Source of the DNA: JBBRXZ01 sp038232415
GTDB lineage: Bacteria; Patescibacteriota; Saccharimonadia; Saccharimonadales; UBA4665
NCBI GenBank assembly: GCA_038232415.1
Contig: JBBSHY010000007.1
Location: 1-37,430 of the forward strand
DNA length: 37,430 bases
Direction: 5' to 3'
Position numbers and translations under genes: made by a program. Below are positions 29,722 to 37,430 of this stretch, piece after piece (the stretch's first letter is position 1; the number at the start of each line of letters is the position of its first letter). The notes below the pieces were generated by a model. It searched no databases and was not told the origin of the DNA. It was given only the letters and a program-made list of their open reading frames with translations.

Positions 29722-30519
29722 ATGGGCAAACTCAAGAATAATAACCAGGGTTTTAGTGCTGTTGAGAGCGTACTGGTGCTGGCTGTAGTTGTATTAATCG
29801 GCGTTGTTGGCTTCATGGTTTATAACAATCACAAAAAGACCGGCACTGTATTAAGCACTGCAACTAAACAGGCAGCCAAGAAAAGTCCTATAGCAAGCAA
29901 ACCGGTAGACCCCTATGCTGGCTGGCAGTCTTTCTGTTCAGACGTTGGCGGCCTGTGTGTTAAATACCCATCAACATGGGTGCTCAAACAAGACGCACAC
30001 GGTAACGCAACTGGCGATAGTGAGCTCAACACCATAACCAACCCTAATAGCAAAATAGCAGTTAGCTACACCCCTAAATATGGTATAGGTGGCGTACCAG
30101 TCAGTCAGACTATTACCGTAAACGATGTGCTTCCTACTGTGGCAAGCGATTTTAACGTTGTGGAACTTCTCGTTAAACAGTCTTCTGGTTATGCTGTCGA
30201 GGCGTTTGTAACAACAAAAACCCAGGCTCATGAGAATATTGCCAAAGCGACCGCTAATAGTGGTTATGCAGACGGGGGTACGGTTAACTTTACAAAAGGC
30301 GCTACCATTCAAAACGATGGTGGTAGCAATACAGGCCATGGCTTCAATAATCCAAAGAAACCAAACACTACTGGGGCGCAAAAAGTGCGGATAACCAATG
30401 CGTCAAACCCGCTTGATTTGCCAAGTTTCACTACTTCCGACGCAGCTCAAGCATGGCTTAATTCTGCCGAGGTCAAGACAGCCGTGCAAATCCTTACAAG
30501 CCTGAACTACAAGCAATAA
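29722..30519 (+). CDS. Type IV pilin-like protein
   Basis: The 265-residue protein begins MGKLKNNNQGFSAVE and a hydrophobic helix (SVLVLAVVVLIGVVGFMVY). This is the class III signal with cleavage after Gly10, Phe at +1 and Glu at +5, cut by prepilin peptidase. The exported domain has two early Cys (FCSDVGGLC) that may form a disulfide, and a Gly/Asn-rich middle (about 190-215). It is probably a pilus subunit or a minor pilin of the type IV system. No assembly genes lie in the window. The ribosome site is AAGGAC. Confidence 0.85.
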   Translation: MGKLKNNNQGFSAVESVLVLAVVVLIGVVGFMVYNNHKKTGTVLSTATKQAAKKSPIASKPVDPYAGWQSFCSDVGGLCVKYPSTWVLKQDAHGNATGDSELNTITNPNSKIAVSYTPKYGIGGVPVSQTITVNDVLPTVASDFNVVELLVKQSSGYAVEAFVTTKTQAHENIAKATANSGYADGGTVNFTKGATIQNDGGSNTGHGFNNPKKPNTTGAQKVRITNASNPLDLPSFTTSDAAQAWLNSAEVKTAVQILTSLNYKQ

Positions 30520-30668
30520 TCAGTGTCTGCCTGATTGGCAACAAGTTGTATGTCAAACAGTTCGAGACATCGTACACGAGGCAGATCCAGGTATAGAATG
30601 GTTGCAGTAACTTCTAATTTGGCCCTGACAACTAAACTTTCGGACGACTATTATGATACGCTTATTTT

Positions 30669-30962
30669 ATGGATAAGAACCCCGGAACCAATAGAAAGAT
30701 TAGATTATTCAAAGGGATTATTGCCTTTGGAGTTTGCGTCGCTATTGCCGGCGCTGTGCTTTGGGCTATTAATTTTTACGGTATGTACGGAGTTGTTAGC
30801 CAGAGCAACTCGTTTGATGTGACGTCAAGCAACGTCAAGCTGGGCGAGACTAAGTTAAATCGGCAGGCTTATTATAGAGATATAGGGCAGGGGTTTATTT
30901 TGGTTGGCATAGGAATTATTGTAGGTGGGGTGCTTATGCAGTCTAGAACCAAAAAGGATTAG
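30669..30962 (+). CDS. Small two-helix membrane protein (97 aa)
   Basis: Two hydrophobic helices (about 14-36 and 72-88) flank a polar loop; both ends are basic, so both should face the cytoplasm. No family is recognised. No ribosome site is clear; the upstream stretch has TATGAT-like sequence. The 149-base gap before it shows no gene I can support. Confidence 0.6.
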   Translation: MDKNPGTNRKIRLFKGIIAFGVCVAIAGAVLWAINFYGMYGVVSQSNSFDVTSSNVKLGETKLNRQAYYRDIGQGFILVGIGIIVGGVLMQSRTKKD

Positions 30963-31068
30963 TAATCTAGTATGTCTAGCCTAATCATAGTTGCAATAGC
31001 GTCACGCATGGCTCTCCCATTCTACTTTGTTAATTATAAAGGGGTGTGCGTTCTGTCACGTAGCTAGG

Positions 31069-31731
31069 TTAGCTCAACTCTGCCTGTAGCTTTTTCTCAT
31101 CGTTGATGATAAATAAGTGGTCTTTTTGGGCCACTAGCCCATCCTTAAATAATAATTCCAAAGCTCTGCTGGCTGTTTCTCTAGTCATATTTATTGAATC
31201 GGCTATATCCTGATGCGTAATAGGAGCTTCAATTATGGTACTTTGGCCTTGGCTCTGGCCAAATCGGGTGGCTAAATCCAATAGGCAAGCAATAACTCGC
31301 TCCCGCGGTAACCGATAGCCTAAATTTTGGATCCGCTGGGCATAAACAGTGAATGTGTTTATAAGCTGACGCATAATCTGTTCACTTAGCCACGAGTTAG
31401 AGCCCATAGCAGTGCGTAAGTCATGCTTTGAAGTTATTAGAGATGTAACTTCAGACATCGCTTCGTAGAAAATCCCTAACTTTTGCGCACCATCCAGTGC
31501 CTAAGGTAATGGCATTATTTCATTTGCTCCATGTATCAATAAAAGATTTTGCTGACCAAGCTGCGATATGGAGTACGCTTTCACATAACCTGATTGTAAG
31601 AAAAACACACCGGCAGGTACTTCGTCGCCCTGTACGATAACTTCATCTTTTTGAAAATGCTTTAATACCCCTTCGTTGAAATGAGAGGTTATACTTTCGT
31701 GGTCGCTACGGCTAAGCGTCATATTAGTCAT
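31069..31731 (-). pseudogene. CRP/FNR-family regulator interrupted by an amber codon
   Basis: One 221-codon frame runs on the minus strand from ATG 31731 to 31069, broken only by TAG at 31503-31501. Residues 1-76 are the start of a cyclic-nucleotide-type beta domain (FQKDEVIVQGDEVPAGVFFLQSGYVKAY, GANEIMPLP). After the amber codon the frame goes on with ALDGAQKLGIFYEAM, the dimer helix, and a winged helix (ITHQDIADSINMTRETASRALELL). Relatives have Trp after MPLP, so TGG to TAG is the simplest change. An internal ATG at 31458 could still make the DNA-binding half alone. TATACT lies six bases before the first ATG. Confidence 0.85.
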
Positions 31732-31760
31732 AACCTTAGTATATACTTATTAAATTTTAA

Positions 31761-31825
31761 TGATGTGATTAGAAACACTGAAGGTTATACATAAGTATCA
31801 TAAAGTATGCGTTGTTAGAAGTTTT
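31761..31825 (+). promoter_or_regulatory. Conserved promoter block with CRP/FNR-like palindrome, copy B
   Basis: It aligns without gaps to 5229-5293. TGTGA-TTAGAA-ACACT lies at 31764-31779 (one base off GTGA-N6-TCAC) and TCATAAAGTA at 31798-31807, 34 bases apart as in copy A. It lies between the divergent CRP/FNR-type gene and the small-protein paralog. Confidence 0.65.
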
Positions 31826-31888
31826 GACGAATGTAGATATCTGTAACTTAATATTGCTTTGAGAAGAGCTTCAACAAGAATGAGTATG

Positions 31889-32128
31889 ATGCGATTACGT
31901 AATACAATAGCCAAAATTGGGTGCCAGTATAATAAATCTTTGAAAACTTTCCCGTATTTTTTCTCACGCAAGGCTGAGCAATCAGTTTCATACAAAGAAT
32001 ATCTGGATGAAGGCGTGCGACCAGAGAGCCACTACAATAATTCAAACAACCTGTTTGATGACTCAAATAGCAAAGATAGAAAGTGGCTAAAGCTAGCCAT
32101 GAAACACCTCGACAAAGCTAGTAGGTAA
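31889..32128 (+). CDS. Small protein of unrecognised family, paralog B (79 aa)
   Basis: This is the partner of the 5368 gene: MRLRN at the start, AKIG, NKSL, F-x-Y, SYKEYL and NLFDDSNSKDRKW. The start at 31889 aligns with paralog A; ATGs at 31880 and 31886 and a TTG at 31859 are in frame. No signal or membrane helix. It is divergent from the CRP/FNR-type gene and carries the same promoter block as paralog A. Its function is unknown; conservation is strongest in the C-terminal acidic-basic motif. Confidence 0.72.
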   Translation: MRLRNTIAKIGCQYNKSLKTFPYFFSRKAEQSVSYKEYLDEGVRPESHYNNSNNLFDDSNSKDRKWLKLAMKHLDKASR

Positions 32129-32200
32129 ACGAATTTTAATCTGTGAAAGGTTAATTTACTGTACTTTATAACGCATAATGTCAGGTACAATAAGCCTGTT

Positions 32201-32944
32201 ATGGCTGCGCCGTTTAAAGAATATATTACCGATTACGAAGGTGGCGGGCAAGTAATCGTGCTTCTCCACGGTTTTTTAGCGTCATCTGCCTACTGGCGCC
32301 GTTTGCAACCTCGCTTGAGCGCGGAAGGCTACCGCGTTATAACCATAGATTTACTGGGTTTTGGTAATGTGCCTAAACCTACACGCAAAATCTATAACTA
32401 TCATGAACACGTGGAACACATTAATAATGCCTTAAATAACCTTAAGCTAGACCGGCCATTTATATTAGCGGGGCACTCTATGGGGGCATTGCTAGCGATG
32501 AGGTTCGCACATGTATACACGGCCAAAGTCGCATCTCTAATACTTTTACATCCGCCGCTCTATGCCAGCGCTGAGCAGGCATATAAAGTGCTTCGCTCTA
32601 CAGGCGTACTTTATAGATTCTTACTTGATTCCAAGTTTAGACCGGCGGCTTGGGGTATTTTGAGGTTCTTACCCATTTTTAATAAAACGTTGCGTCACAA
32701 TAAACAATCCCGGGAAGGCTCACTTAAAAATGTCATCGAAGTTGCTGAAGGTTTAAACGACCTTAAACAACTGGATACCAAAACATTACTTGTAGTTGGA
32801 TCGCATGATCGCCAGGAATATCTGAACAATGTACGGCGAATAAAATTAGCCGAAGCAGTTAAGCTAAAAGTAGCGCCCGTTTCTCATCATTCACCCGTTC
32901 TGAAACCCAGCCTAATCTACCAGACAATAAACGATTTTGTTTAG
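32201..32944 (+). CDS. Alpha/beta hydrolase
   Basis: The 247-residue protein has an oxyanion strand-loop VIVLLHGFLASSAYW, the nucleophile elbow GHSMGA, a late Asp in VVGSHDRQEY and a final His in APVSHHSPVL, completing the Ser-Asp-His triad. The family covers esterases, lipases and C-C hydrolases; the substrate is not predictable. TACAAT (32186-32191) lies nine bases before the ATG. It converges on the AbrB-PhoU gene with a 23-base gap. Confidence 0.9.
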   Translation: MAAPFKEYITDYEGGGQVIVLLHGFLASSAYWRRLQPRLSAEGYRVITIDLLGFGNVPKPTRKIYNYHEHVEHINNALNNLKLDRPFILAGHSMGALLAMRFAHVYTAKVASLILLHPPLYASAEQAYKVLRSTGVLYRFLLDSKFRPAAWGILRFLPIFNKTLRHNKQSREGSLKNVIEVAEGLNDLKQLDTKTLLVVGSHDRQEYLNNVRRIKLAEAVKLKVAPVSHHSPVLKPSLIYQTINDFV

Positions 32945-32967
32945 CCTCTGATAGTCTTTGCATGCAT

Positions 32968-33921
32968 TTATGTCTTAGCGAAAGAGTAGTCGATCGTAAG
33001 TTCAGCTATGTTCATTAAATAGCCCCTAAGCCTGTCCAGGCTGTCCTCAATCAACGCTCCCTCATACGACTTTTTCATTTGTTTTGAGCCGTATATTAAA
33101 CGTTCAAGCACTGTGTTTGTATCTAGAATTTTGTGGGCATGGATTTTATCTAAACTATTTACTACCTCTTCTACCTCATTCAATAATCGGTGTACCGTGG
33201 CCTCTATGGTTGAGAAATTACTGGATAATGATAGGCGTTTCGAGCCGTCTAAATGTGCCAGACTGGCAATTTTTACAGCGTGGTCGGCAATTCTTTCCAG
33301 CTGGACTGCTACACCCTGGTAATAACTTAGCTCAGCCAGGTTGCCATCGGACTTGCCAGACAGGAGCGAATAAAATTGTCGCTTTATGACATATAGAAGC
33401 TTGTTAACTTCATTATCACGAAGTTCAATATCACTGGCAAGATTTTTATCCCCGTTTTGTATTGCCTTTAAAGAATCCTCGAACATACTCTTGGTAATAA
33501 GAAAGATCTTATGTGTGCTTTGGGGTACGGAAAGTTTGTAATCGTCAAAAATATTTTTTACGTAGATTTTCTGAGAGGTTTCTTCAAGAATTTCAAAGCC
33601 GAACAATAATTGGACAGCTTTCCGGATGATCTGGTTCTGCGCCGGCGACATCTTATTACTCCTGAAGTTAATTTTATCTGCTCCGGCAATATAAGCTGCA
33701 ATTGACTCTCTGACCAGCCAGGATTCTGTCACCTCATCAACGTTGATGTTAAATGTAGTTTCGTCGCGGTTCTTTGTTACAGGCGTAACAATAAGCGTAT
33801 GGCCATTTTGGGTTACAAAGACTTCGTCTTTACCTTTCAGTTTCCATTTGTTTACCCATTGCTTAGGCAGAGTTAAGGTCAGACTGGCTCCCCCCGTAGA
33901 TTGTAATTTACGCAACTCCAT
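32968..33921 (-). CDS. Archaeal-type phosphate regulator: AbrB DNA-binding domain plus PhoU domain
   Basis: Residues 1-50 form a SpoVT/AbrB swapped-hairpin DNA-binding domain (MELRKLQSTGGASLTLTLPK, then GKDEVFV and LIVTPV). From about residue 110 to the end the protein is helical and PhoU-like, with paired motifs such as ELRDNEVNKLL and QLERIADHAVKIA. This AbrB-PhoU build is typical of archaea; bacterial PhoU lacks the AbrB part. PhoU proteins sense Pst transport and damp phosphate uptake. The gene is divergent from pstS and could bind the AT-rich gap between them. Confidence 0.85.
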   Translation of the reverse strand: MELRKLQSTGGASLTLTLPKQWVNKWKLKGKDEVFVTQNGHTLIVTPVTKNRDETTFNINVDEVTESWLVRESIAAYIAGADKINFRSNKMSPAQNQIIRKAVQLLFGFEILEETSQKIYVKNIFDDYKLSVPQSTHKIFLITKSMFEDSLKAIQNGDKNLASDIELRDNEVNKLLYVIKRQFYSLLSGKSDGNLAELSYYQGVAVQLERIADHAVKIASLAHLDGSKRLSLSSNFSTIEATVHRLLNEVEEVVNSLDKIHAHKILDTNTVLERLIYGSKQMKKSYEGALIEDSLDRLRGYLMNIAELTIDYSFAKT

Positions 33922-33993
33922 ACAATATATATATATTAATCTGATAAATAATACTAGCCTTTTTTGAATTTAACACCTGTGGATAAAAACTAG

Positions 33994-34020
33994 TTGACAG
34001 CTATGATAAATAAATATACT
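33994..34020 (+). promoter_or_regulatory. pst operon promoter
   Basis: TTGACA (33994-33999), 15 bases, TATACT (34015-34020) in an AT-rich divergent gap. A 58-base leader follows before the start at 34079. The gap also holds TA-rich runs on the AbrB-PhoU side. Confidence 0.65.
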
Positions 34021-34078
34021 TTAATATATATAAATGGTGATTAATGTATTGGCGGTGGTCAAACAGGGGGTAAAGATT

Positions 34079-35194
34079 ATGAAAAAAGTATTACTTGCAC
34101 TAATTGCTGCAGGGTTACTAGGTGTGATAATTTATGGGGCCACAAAAAACGATAATCCTCCTAAAAAGGCCGCGACGGTCCAAGCGCCTGTCAAAAAGCA
34201 GCACGAGGTAATCACGGGTGCGGGGTCGACTTTCGCCGCGCCGCTGTACGGGCAACTGGGTAGCGAATACAAAACTGCCTCAGGTAGTACGATTAACTAT
34301 CAAGCGGTTGGCTCGGGAGCTGGCATCGCGCAGTTTATCGCCAATACAGTCAATTATGGTGCCACCGATGTTGCCCTAAAAGACACTGATATAGCCCAGG
34401 CTACTAAGGGCGAGCCGCTCAATATCCCGGTGGCATTTGGCGCAGTCACCGTGTCTTACAATATCCCTGGGGTTAAAGGCGGGATGAAGCTCGACGGGCC
34501 AACGATTGCTAATATCTATCTTGGCAAAATCACCAACTGGAACGACCCGGCTGTTGCCAGCCTCAACCCCGGTTTGAAGCTGCCCGACCTTCAGATCGCT
34601 CCGGTCTATCGCTCCGACGGATCGGGAACGACTGCGCAATTCACAAAGTTTCTTTCAGGTACAAGCCCGGCATGGGCCCAACAGGTAGGATCAGACAAGA
34701 CCGTACAATGGCCGACAGGCACTGGCTCTAAGGGTAATGACGGTGTCGCGGCAACAACCAGTCAAACTAAAGGTTCAGTCGGTTACGTCGAGCTGGCCTA
34801 CGCTCTTAAGAGTAACTTCACCACTGCGGCAGTCAAGGACAAGTCTGGTCAATACGTCACTCCATCGTTGCAGAGCACGTCCAAGGCCGGCGACAACCTG
34901 CCTAACTTGCCTAGTGATCTTCGTTTCAGCGCCATCAACTCTCCAAACCCCGGCGCATACCCGATCGCCTCGGCAACGTTTGCGCTCGTCTACCAAGATA
35001 CTTGCAAAGCCCAAGAGGTTACCACTCCTGAGCAGGCTCAGGCGCTGAAGGGTTGGTTCAGCTATCTGCTCGGTCCTGGCCAGCAGAGCATGAAGCGCTT
35101 GCAGTATGCGCCGCTGCCAAAAGAGCTGCTAACTAAGGCAAAAGCCCAGGTAGGCTCTATGACCTGCAACGGTAGGACGATCACGACCCAATAA
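34079..35194 (+). CDS. pstS: Phosphate ABC transporter substrate-binding protein PstS
   Basis: The 371-residue protein has an N-terminal membrane signal (KKVLLALIAAGLLGVIIYGA) with no lipobox Cys, so it is likely held by the uncleaved helix. The binding domain shows GAGSTFAAPLYGQL, QAVGSGAGIAQF, RSDGSGTTAQFT and GSVGYVELAYA, the phosphate-contact loops of PstS. The start at 34079 follows AGGGGG; an in-frame ATG at 34034 lies within the leader. The first 100 bases are AT-rich like the rest of the window, and the remainder is clearly richer in G and C. Confidence 0.95.
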   Translation: MKKVLLALIAAGLLGVIIYGATKNDNPPKKAATVQAPVKKQHEVITGAGSTFAAPLYGQLGSEYKTASGSTINYQAVGSGAGIAQFIANTVNYGATDVALKDTDIAQATKGEPLNIPVAFGAVTVSYNIPGVKGGMKLDGPTIANIYLGKITNWNDPAVASLNPGLKLPDLQIAPVYRSDGSGTTAQFTKFLSGTSPAWAQQVGSDKTVQWPTGTGSKGNDGVAATTSQTKGSVGYVELAYALKSNFTTAAVKDKSGQYVTPSLQSTSKAGDNLPNLPSDLRFSAINSPNPGAYPIASATFALVYQDTCKAQEVTTPEQAQALKGWFSYLLGPGQQSMKRLQYAPLPKELLTKAKAQVGSMTCNGRTITTQ

Positions 35195-35198
35195 GAAA

Positions 35199-36134
35199 AT
35201 GAGACTGCAGACAGACCAGCTCGTACGGATAGGCTTGCGTGGTACGGCTGTGCTTATGCTAGCCGTCATCGGCTACTTCTTCGTACGGTTAGCTATTGCT
35301 GCCCAGCCAGCGTTCTCTCACTTTGGAATCATCGGCTTTGTTTTCAGAAACAACTGGGATGTAGCCCATAACATCTTCGGCGCTTGGCCGTTAGTTGCGG
35401 GGACGCTAATAACCTCGCTTGTCGCGCTGACCATCGGCGTTCCGGTCGCGGTGACTGCCGCATTGTATGTCACTGAGCTGGCACCTTCGCGGGTTAGGGG
35501 AGTCTTAGCCGTAATGCTCGATTTACTGGCGGCTATACCGTCTGTGGTTTATGGTCTTTGGGGTGTGTTTATTCTCATACCTAAACTCAAGCCTGTCGAG
35601 CAGTGGTTCTCGGACACGTTCTCTTTTCTGCCGTTCGTCGGCGGTCCGGTCAGGGGACCAAATTACTTCATTGCCGGGTTGATACTGGCAATTATGATAG
35701 TTCCAATTATATCAGCGGTATCGCGCGAGGTACTGGCTACCGTGCCGCTTCCGGAAAAGGAAGGCGCGCTGGCGCTCGGCGCGACCCGGTGGGAGATGAT
35801 GTGCCTAGCCGTGTTGCCGCATGCCCGGGCCGGGATCACCAGTGCCGCAATGCTGGGGCTGGGCCGTGCTATAGGCGAGACGATCGCAGTTGCGTTGGTG
35901 ATCGGTAGTGCTCCGACAATCGGTCATCACATCTTCGACCAGGGCTATACCTTGGCCGCCGTGATTGCCAACGAGTTCGGAGAGGCCAGCCCGGGCAGTC
36001 TGCACATTTCCGCCTTAATTGCCGCCGGCCTGGTGCTTTTCTTGCTCACCTTAGTGGTTAACGGTGTGGCGCGCGGAATTGTATTCCGGGCCTACCGGAA
36101 TCGTGGTGCTACCGGAGGGAGAGTAGTGGTATGA
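35199..36134 (+). CDS. pstC: Phosphate ABC transporter permease PstC
   Basis: The 311-residue membrane protein has six helices and the permease EAA loop (EKEGALALGATRWEMMCLAVLPHARAGI), followed by LGLGRAIGETIAVALVIG. It forms the channel with PstA. It starts four bases after pstS, and its stop overlaps the pstA start (ATGA). Base composition is GC-rich and unlike the genes to the left. Confidence 0.96.
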   Translation: MRLQTDQLVRIGLRGTAVLMLAVIGYFFVRLAIAAQPAFSHFGIIGFVFRNNWDVAHNIFGAWPLVAGTLITSLVALTIGVPVAVTAALYVTELAPSRVRGVLAVMLDLLAAIPSVVYGLWGVFILIPKLKPVEQWFSDTFSFLPFVGGPVRGPNYFIAGLILAIMIVPIISAVSREVLATVPLPEKEGALALGATRWEMMCLAVLPHARAGITSAAMLGLGRAIGETIAVALVIGSAPTIGHHIFDQGYTLAAVIANEFGEASPGSLHISALIAAGLVLFLLTLVVNGVARGIVFRAYRNRGATGGRVVV

Positions 36135-36994
36135 ACACGCTTGCTGTTACTTCGGTGTCTCGTCGTCGCACTGATATGCTCGCACGGGGGGCGCTGCTCG
36201 CCGGGCTGTTGCTGGCGCTGATCCCGCTGGCGCTCGTTCTGCTCTACGTCCTCGCGCGCGGAGCTGGCGCGATGAGTATTCACTTTTTCACTACCGATCC
36301 AACTGGCGCGTTCTTTGGCGATCAAGGCGGGATCAAAAGTGCGATTTTCGGTACGATTGAGATCGTGGCGCTGGCTACTGCCATAGCTGTTCCGATCGGG
36401 ATCACTCTCGCTGTCTATCTAAGCGAAGTGGGAGGACGAACAAGGCTCGCTACCGTCGCGCGTTATTTCATAGATGTGCTCACTGGTGTACCGTCGATCA
36501 TTTTCGGTCTGTTTATCTATATAGTGCTTGTCTTAGGCGGTATGTTAGGCGGCTTTGCCGCCTGGAAGGGCTCGGTAGCGCTAGCGTTATTAATGCTGCC
36601 TGTGGTGACCCGGGTGTCCGAAGTTACTCTGGCGGTGGTACCAAACAGTCTGCGCGAGGCGGCGCTGGCACTCGGCGCCCCGCGCTGGCGGGTGATTACT
36701 AAAGTAGTGTTGCCTACGGCCCTACCCGGATTGCTCACCGGTGCGTTGCTTGCGGTCGCCAGGGCCGCCGGGGAGACGGCTCCTCTACTGTTCACGGTGC
36801 TAGGAGCCCAGGCCACCACTTTCTCTCTAGGGGCGCAGATGAACTCGTTGCCGCTTCAGATCTTTAATGATGTACGCCAGCCTAATCCGGAGCTAGTCAC
36901 CCGTGCCTGGGGCGGCGCGCTGACCCTCATTCTGATGATCCTCCTTACCAACATTGGGGCTCGCCTGATCGCCCGAAAGAGCCACCTCCGATGA
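36131..36994 (+). CDS. pstA: Phosphate ABC transporter permease PstA
   Basis: The 287-residue six-helix permease has GGIKSAIFGTIEIVALATAI, GVPSIIFGLFIYIVLV, the EAA loop LREAALALGAPRWRVITKVVLPTALPGL and RAAGETAPLLFT, all typical of PstA. It overlaps pstC and pstB by four bases at each end, so the operon is tightly coupled. Confidence 0.96.
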   Translation: MNTLAVTSVSRRRTDMLARGALLAGLLLALIPLALVLLYVLARGAGAMSIHFFTTDPTGAFFGDQGGIKSAIFGTIEIVALATAIAVPIGITLAVYLSEVGGRTRLATVARYFIDVLTGVPSIIFGLFIYIVLVLGGMLGGFAAWKGSVALALLMLPVVTRVSEVTLAVVPNSLREAALALGAPRWRVITKVVLPTALPGLLTGALLAVARAAGETAPLLFTVLGAQATTFSLGAQMNSLPLQIFNDVRQPNPELVTRAWGGALTLILMILLTNIGARLIARKSHLR

Positions 36995-37430
36995 AGCGAC
37001 CAGCTGCAGGCAAAGGGCTAGGTGTGCAAGTGCGGGCTCTACGCGCTTTCTACGATAATGTCGAGGCGGTCAAAAATGTTGATCTTGACTTCTCTGCCAA
37101 CCAGATTACGGCTATCATAGGTCCCTCTGGTTGCGGCAAGTCGACACTCGTGCGCTGCATTAACCGTATGCACGAAGAGATACCCGGTACAAGTGTCCGG
37201 GGTCAAGTACTACTCGACAACCTAGATATTTACGGTCCGGAGGTCGATCCGGTCGCAGTGCGGCGCACAGTCGGCATGGTCTTCCAGAAGCCGAACCCGT
37301 TTCCGGCCATGTCGATCCTCGACAACGTTATTGCCGGGCCGCGGCTGGCTGGTGTAAAGCGCGAGGGCTTACGCGAACGCGCTGAACGCGCGTTACATGA
37401 CGCCGGACTCTGGGACGAGGTCAAAGACAG
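36991..37430 (+). CDS. pstB: Phosphate ABC transporter ATPase PstB (3' end outside window)
   Basis: The frame opens at the ATGA overlap with pstA and stays open to the window end, about 146 codons. Walker A is GPSGCGKS at 44-51, preceded by the PstB-type start VRALRAFYDNVEAVKNVDL. The Q-loop is GMVFQKPNPFPAMSILDNV, as in PstB. It powers phosphate import. The signature motif, Walker B and the rest are missing only because the window ends. Confidence 0.96.
   Translation, partial: MKRPAAGKGLGVQVRALRAFYDNVEAVKNVDLDFSANQITAIIGPSGCGKSTLVRCINRMHEEIPGTSVRGQVLLDNLDIYGPEVDPVAVRRTVGMVFQKPNPFPAMSILDNVIAGPRLAGVKREGLRERAERALHDAGLWDEVKD

Noticed and set aside
30535..30822. Overlapping plus-strand frame before and into the two-helix membrane gene
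   Set aside because: The frame at 30669 gives a coherent protein with two helices and basic ends. The other frame has no helix pattern and would overlap it out of frame.
28103..31503. Reassignment of TAG to an amino acid, suggested by two amber-interrupted genes
   Set aside because: Many intact genes here (tilS, grpE, murJ, lepA, the guanylate-kinase-like gene) end exactly at TAG at the expected length, so TAG is a normal stop.
1..37430. CRISPR array or insertion sequence
   Set aside because: No regularly spaced repeats and no transposase or integrase frame are seen; the only repeats are the two-copy elements listed.

Overview
The window looks like a piece of a Patescibacteria (CPR) chromosome, most likely an environmental Candidatus Saccharibacteria. 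The basis is inference from gene content: a sortase with a TLITC-type active site, type IV pilin-like proteins, a shortened HrcA and TilS, many tiny one- or two-helix membrane proteins, very short intergenic gaps, and many genes whose -10 box lies only 5-9 bases before the start codon (leaderless mRNAs). The standard genetic code fits; TAA, TAG and TGA all end good genes.

Layout. 1-4475: the end of a sortase gene, then a sensor kinase with a fused DNA-binding domain, its receiver protein, a small membrane protein and a lipid-kinase-like protein; a 39-bp direct repeat brackets this block. 4580-9644: a cyclase-family hydrolase, a small protein of an unrecognised family (it has a paralog at 31889), a cluster that may serve extracytoplasmic metal/redox chemistry (ferric-reductase-like membrane protein, MarR regulator, membrane-anchored helical protein, cupredoxin) and a methyltransferase. 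9668-10530: a MntA-HepT toxin-antitoxin pair between a tRNA-CAU gene and a partial copy of that tRNA. 10704-18890: TauE-type exporter, small 2-TM protein, tilS, ftsH, murJ-lepA and a guanylate-kinase-like gene. 18964-23997: the heat-shock block hrcA-(70 aa ORF)-grpE, dnaK-cutA, dnaJ, with CIRCE operators before hrcA and dnaK. 24023-27766: a GGDEF protein, a pilin-like mini protein, a retropepsin/ATP-grasp fusion followed by a RimK-type ligase, and a membrane protein. 27829-28427: tRNA-Lys, a DUF4258-DUF2283 pair (the first gene has an in-frame amber codon) and a decayed 3' copy of the tRNA. 28502-32944: small accessory genes (cupin, DUF6496-like, Cys-containing protein, pilin-like protein), an amber-interrupted CRP/FNR-type regulator, the second small-protein paralog and an alpha/beta hydrolase. 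32968-37430: an archaeal-type AbrB-PhoU regulator divergent from pstS-pstC-pstA-pstB (pstB is cut by the window end).

How the parts work together. Protein quality control (FtsH, DnaK/J/GrpE under HrcA), cell-envelope building (MurJ, sortase, pilins) and phosphate uptake (PstSCAB with AbrB-PhoU) form the core. Around them lie accessory modules. The most striking are two unrelated toxin-antitoxin-like pairs, each trapped between a tRNA gene and a partial copy of the 3' part of that same tRNA, and two paralogous small genes that share a 65-bp promoter block containing a CRP/FNR-like palindrome, one of them next to the broken CRP/FNR gene.
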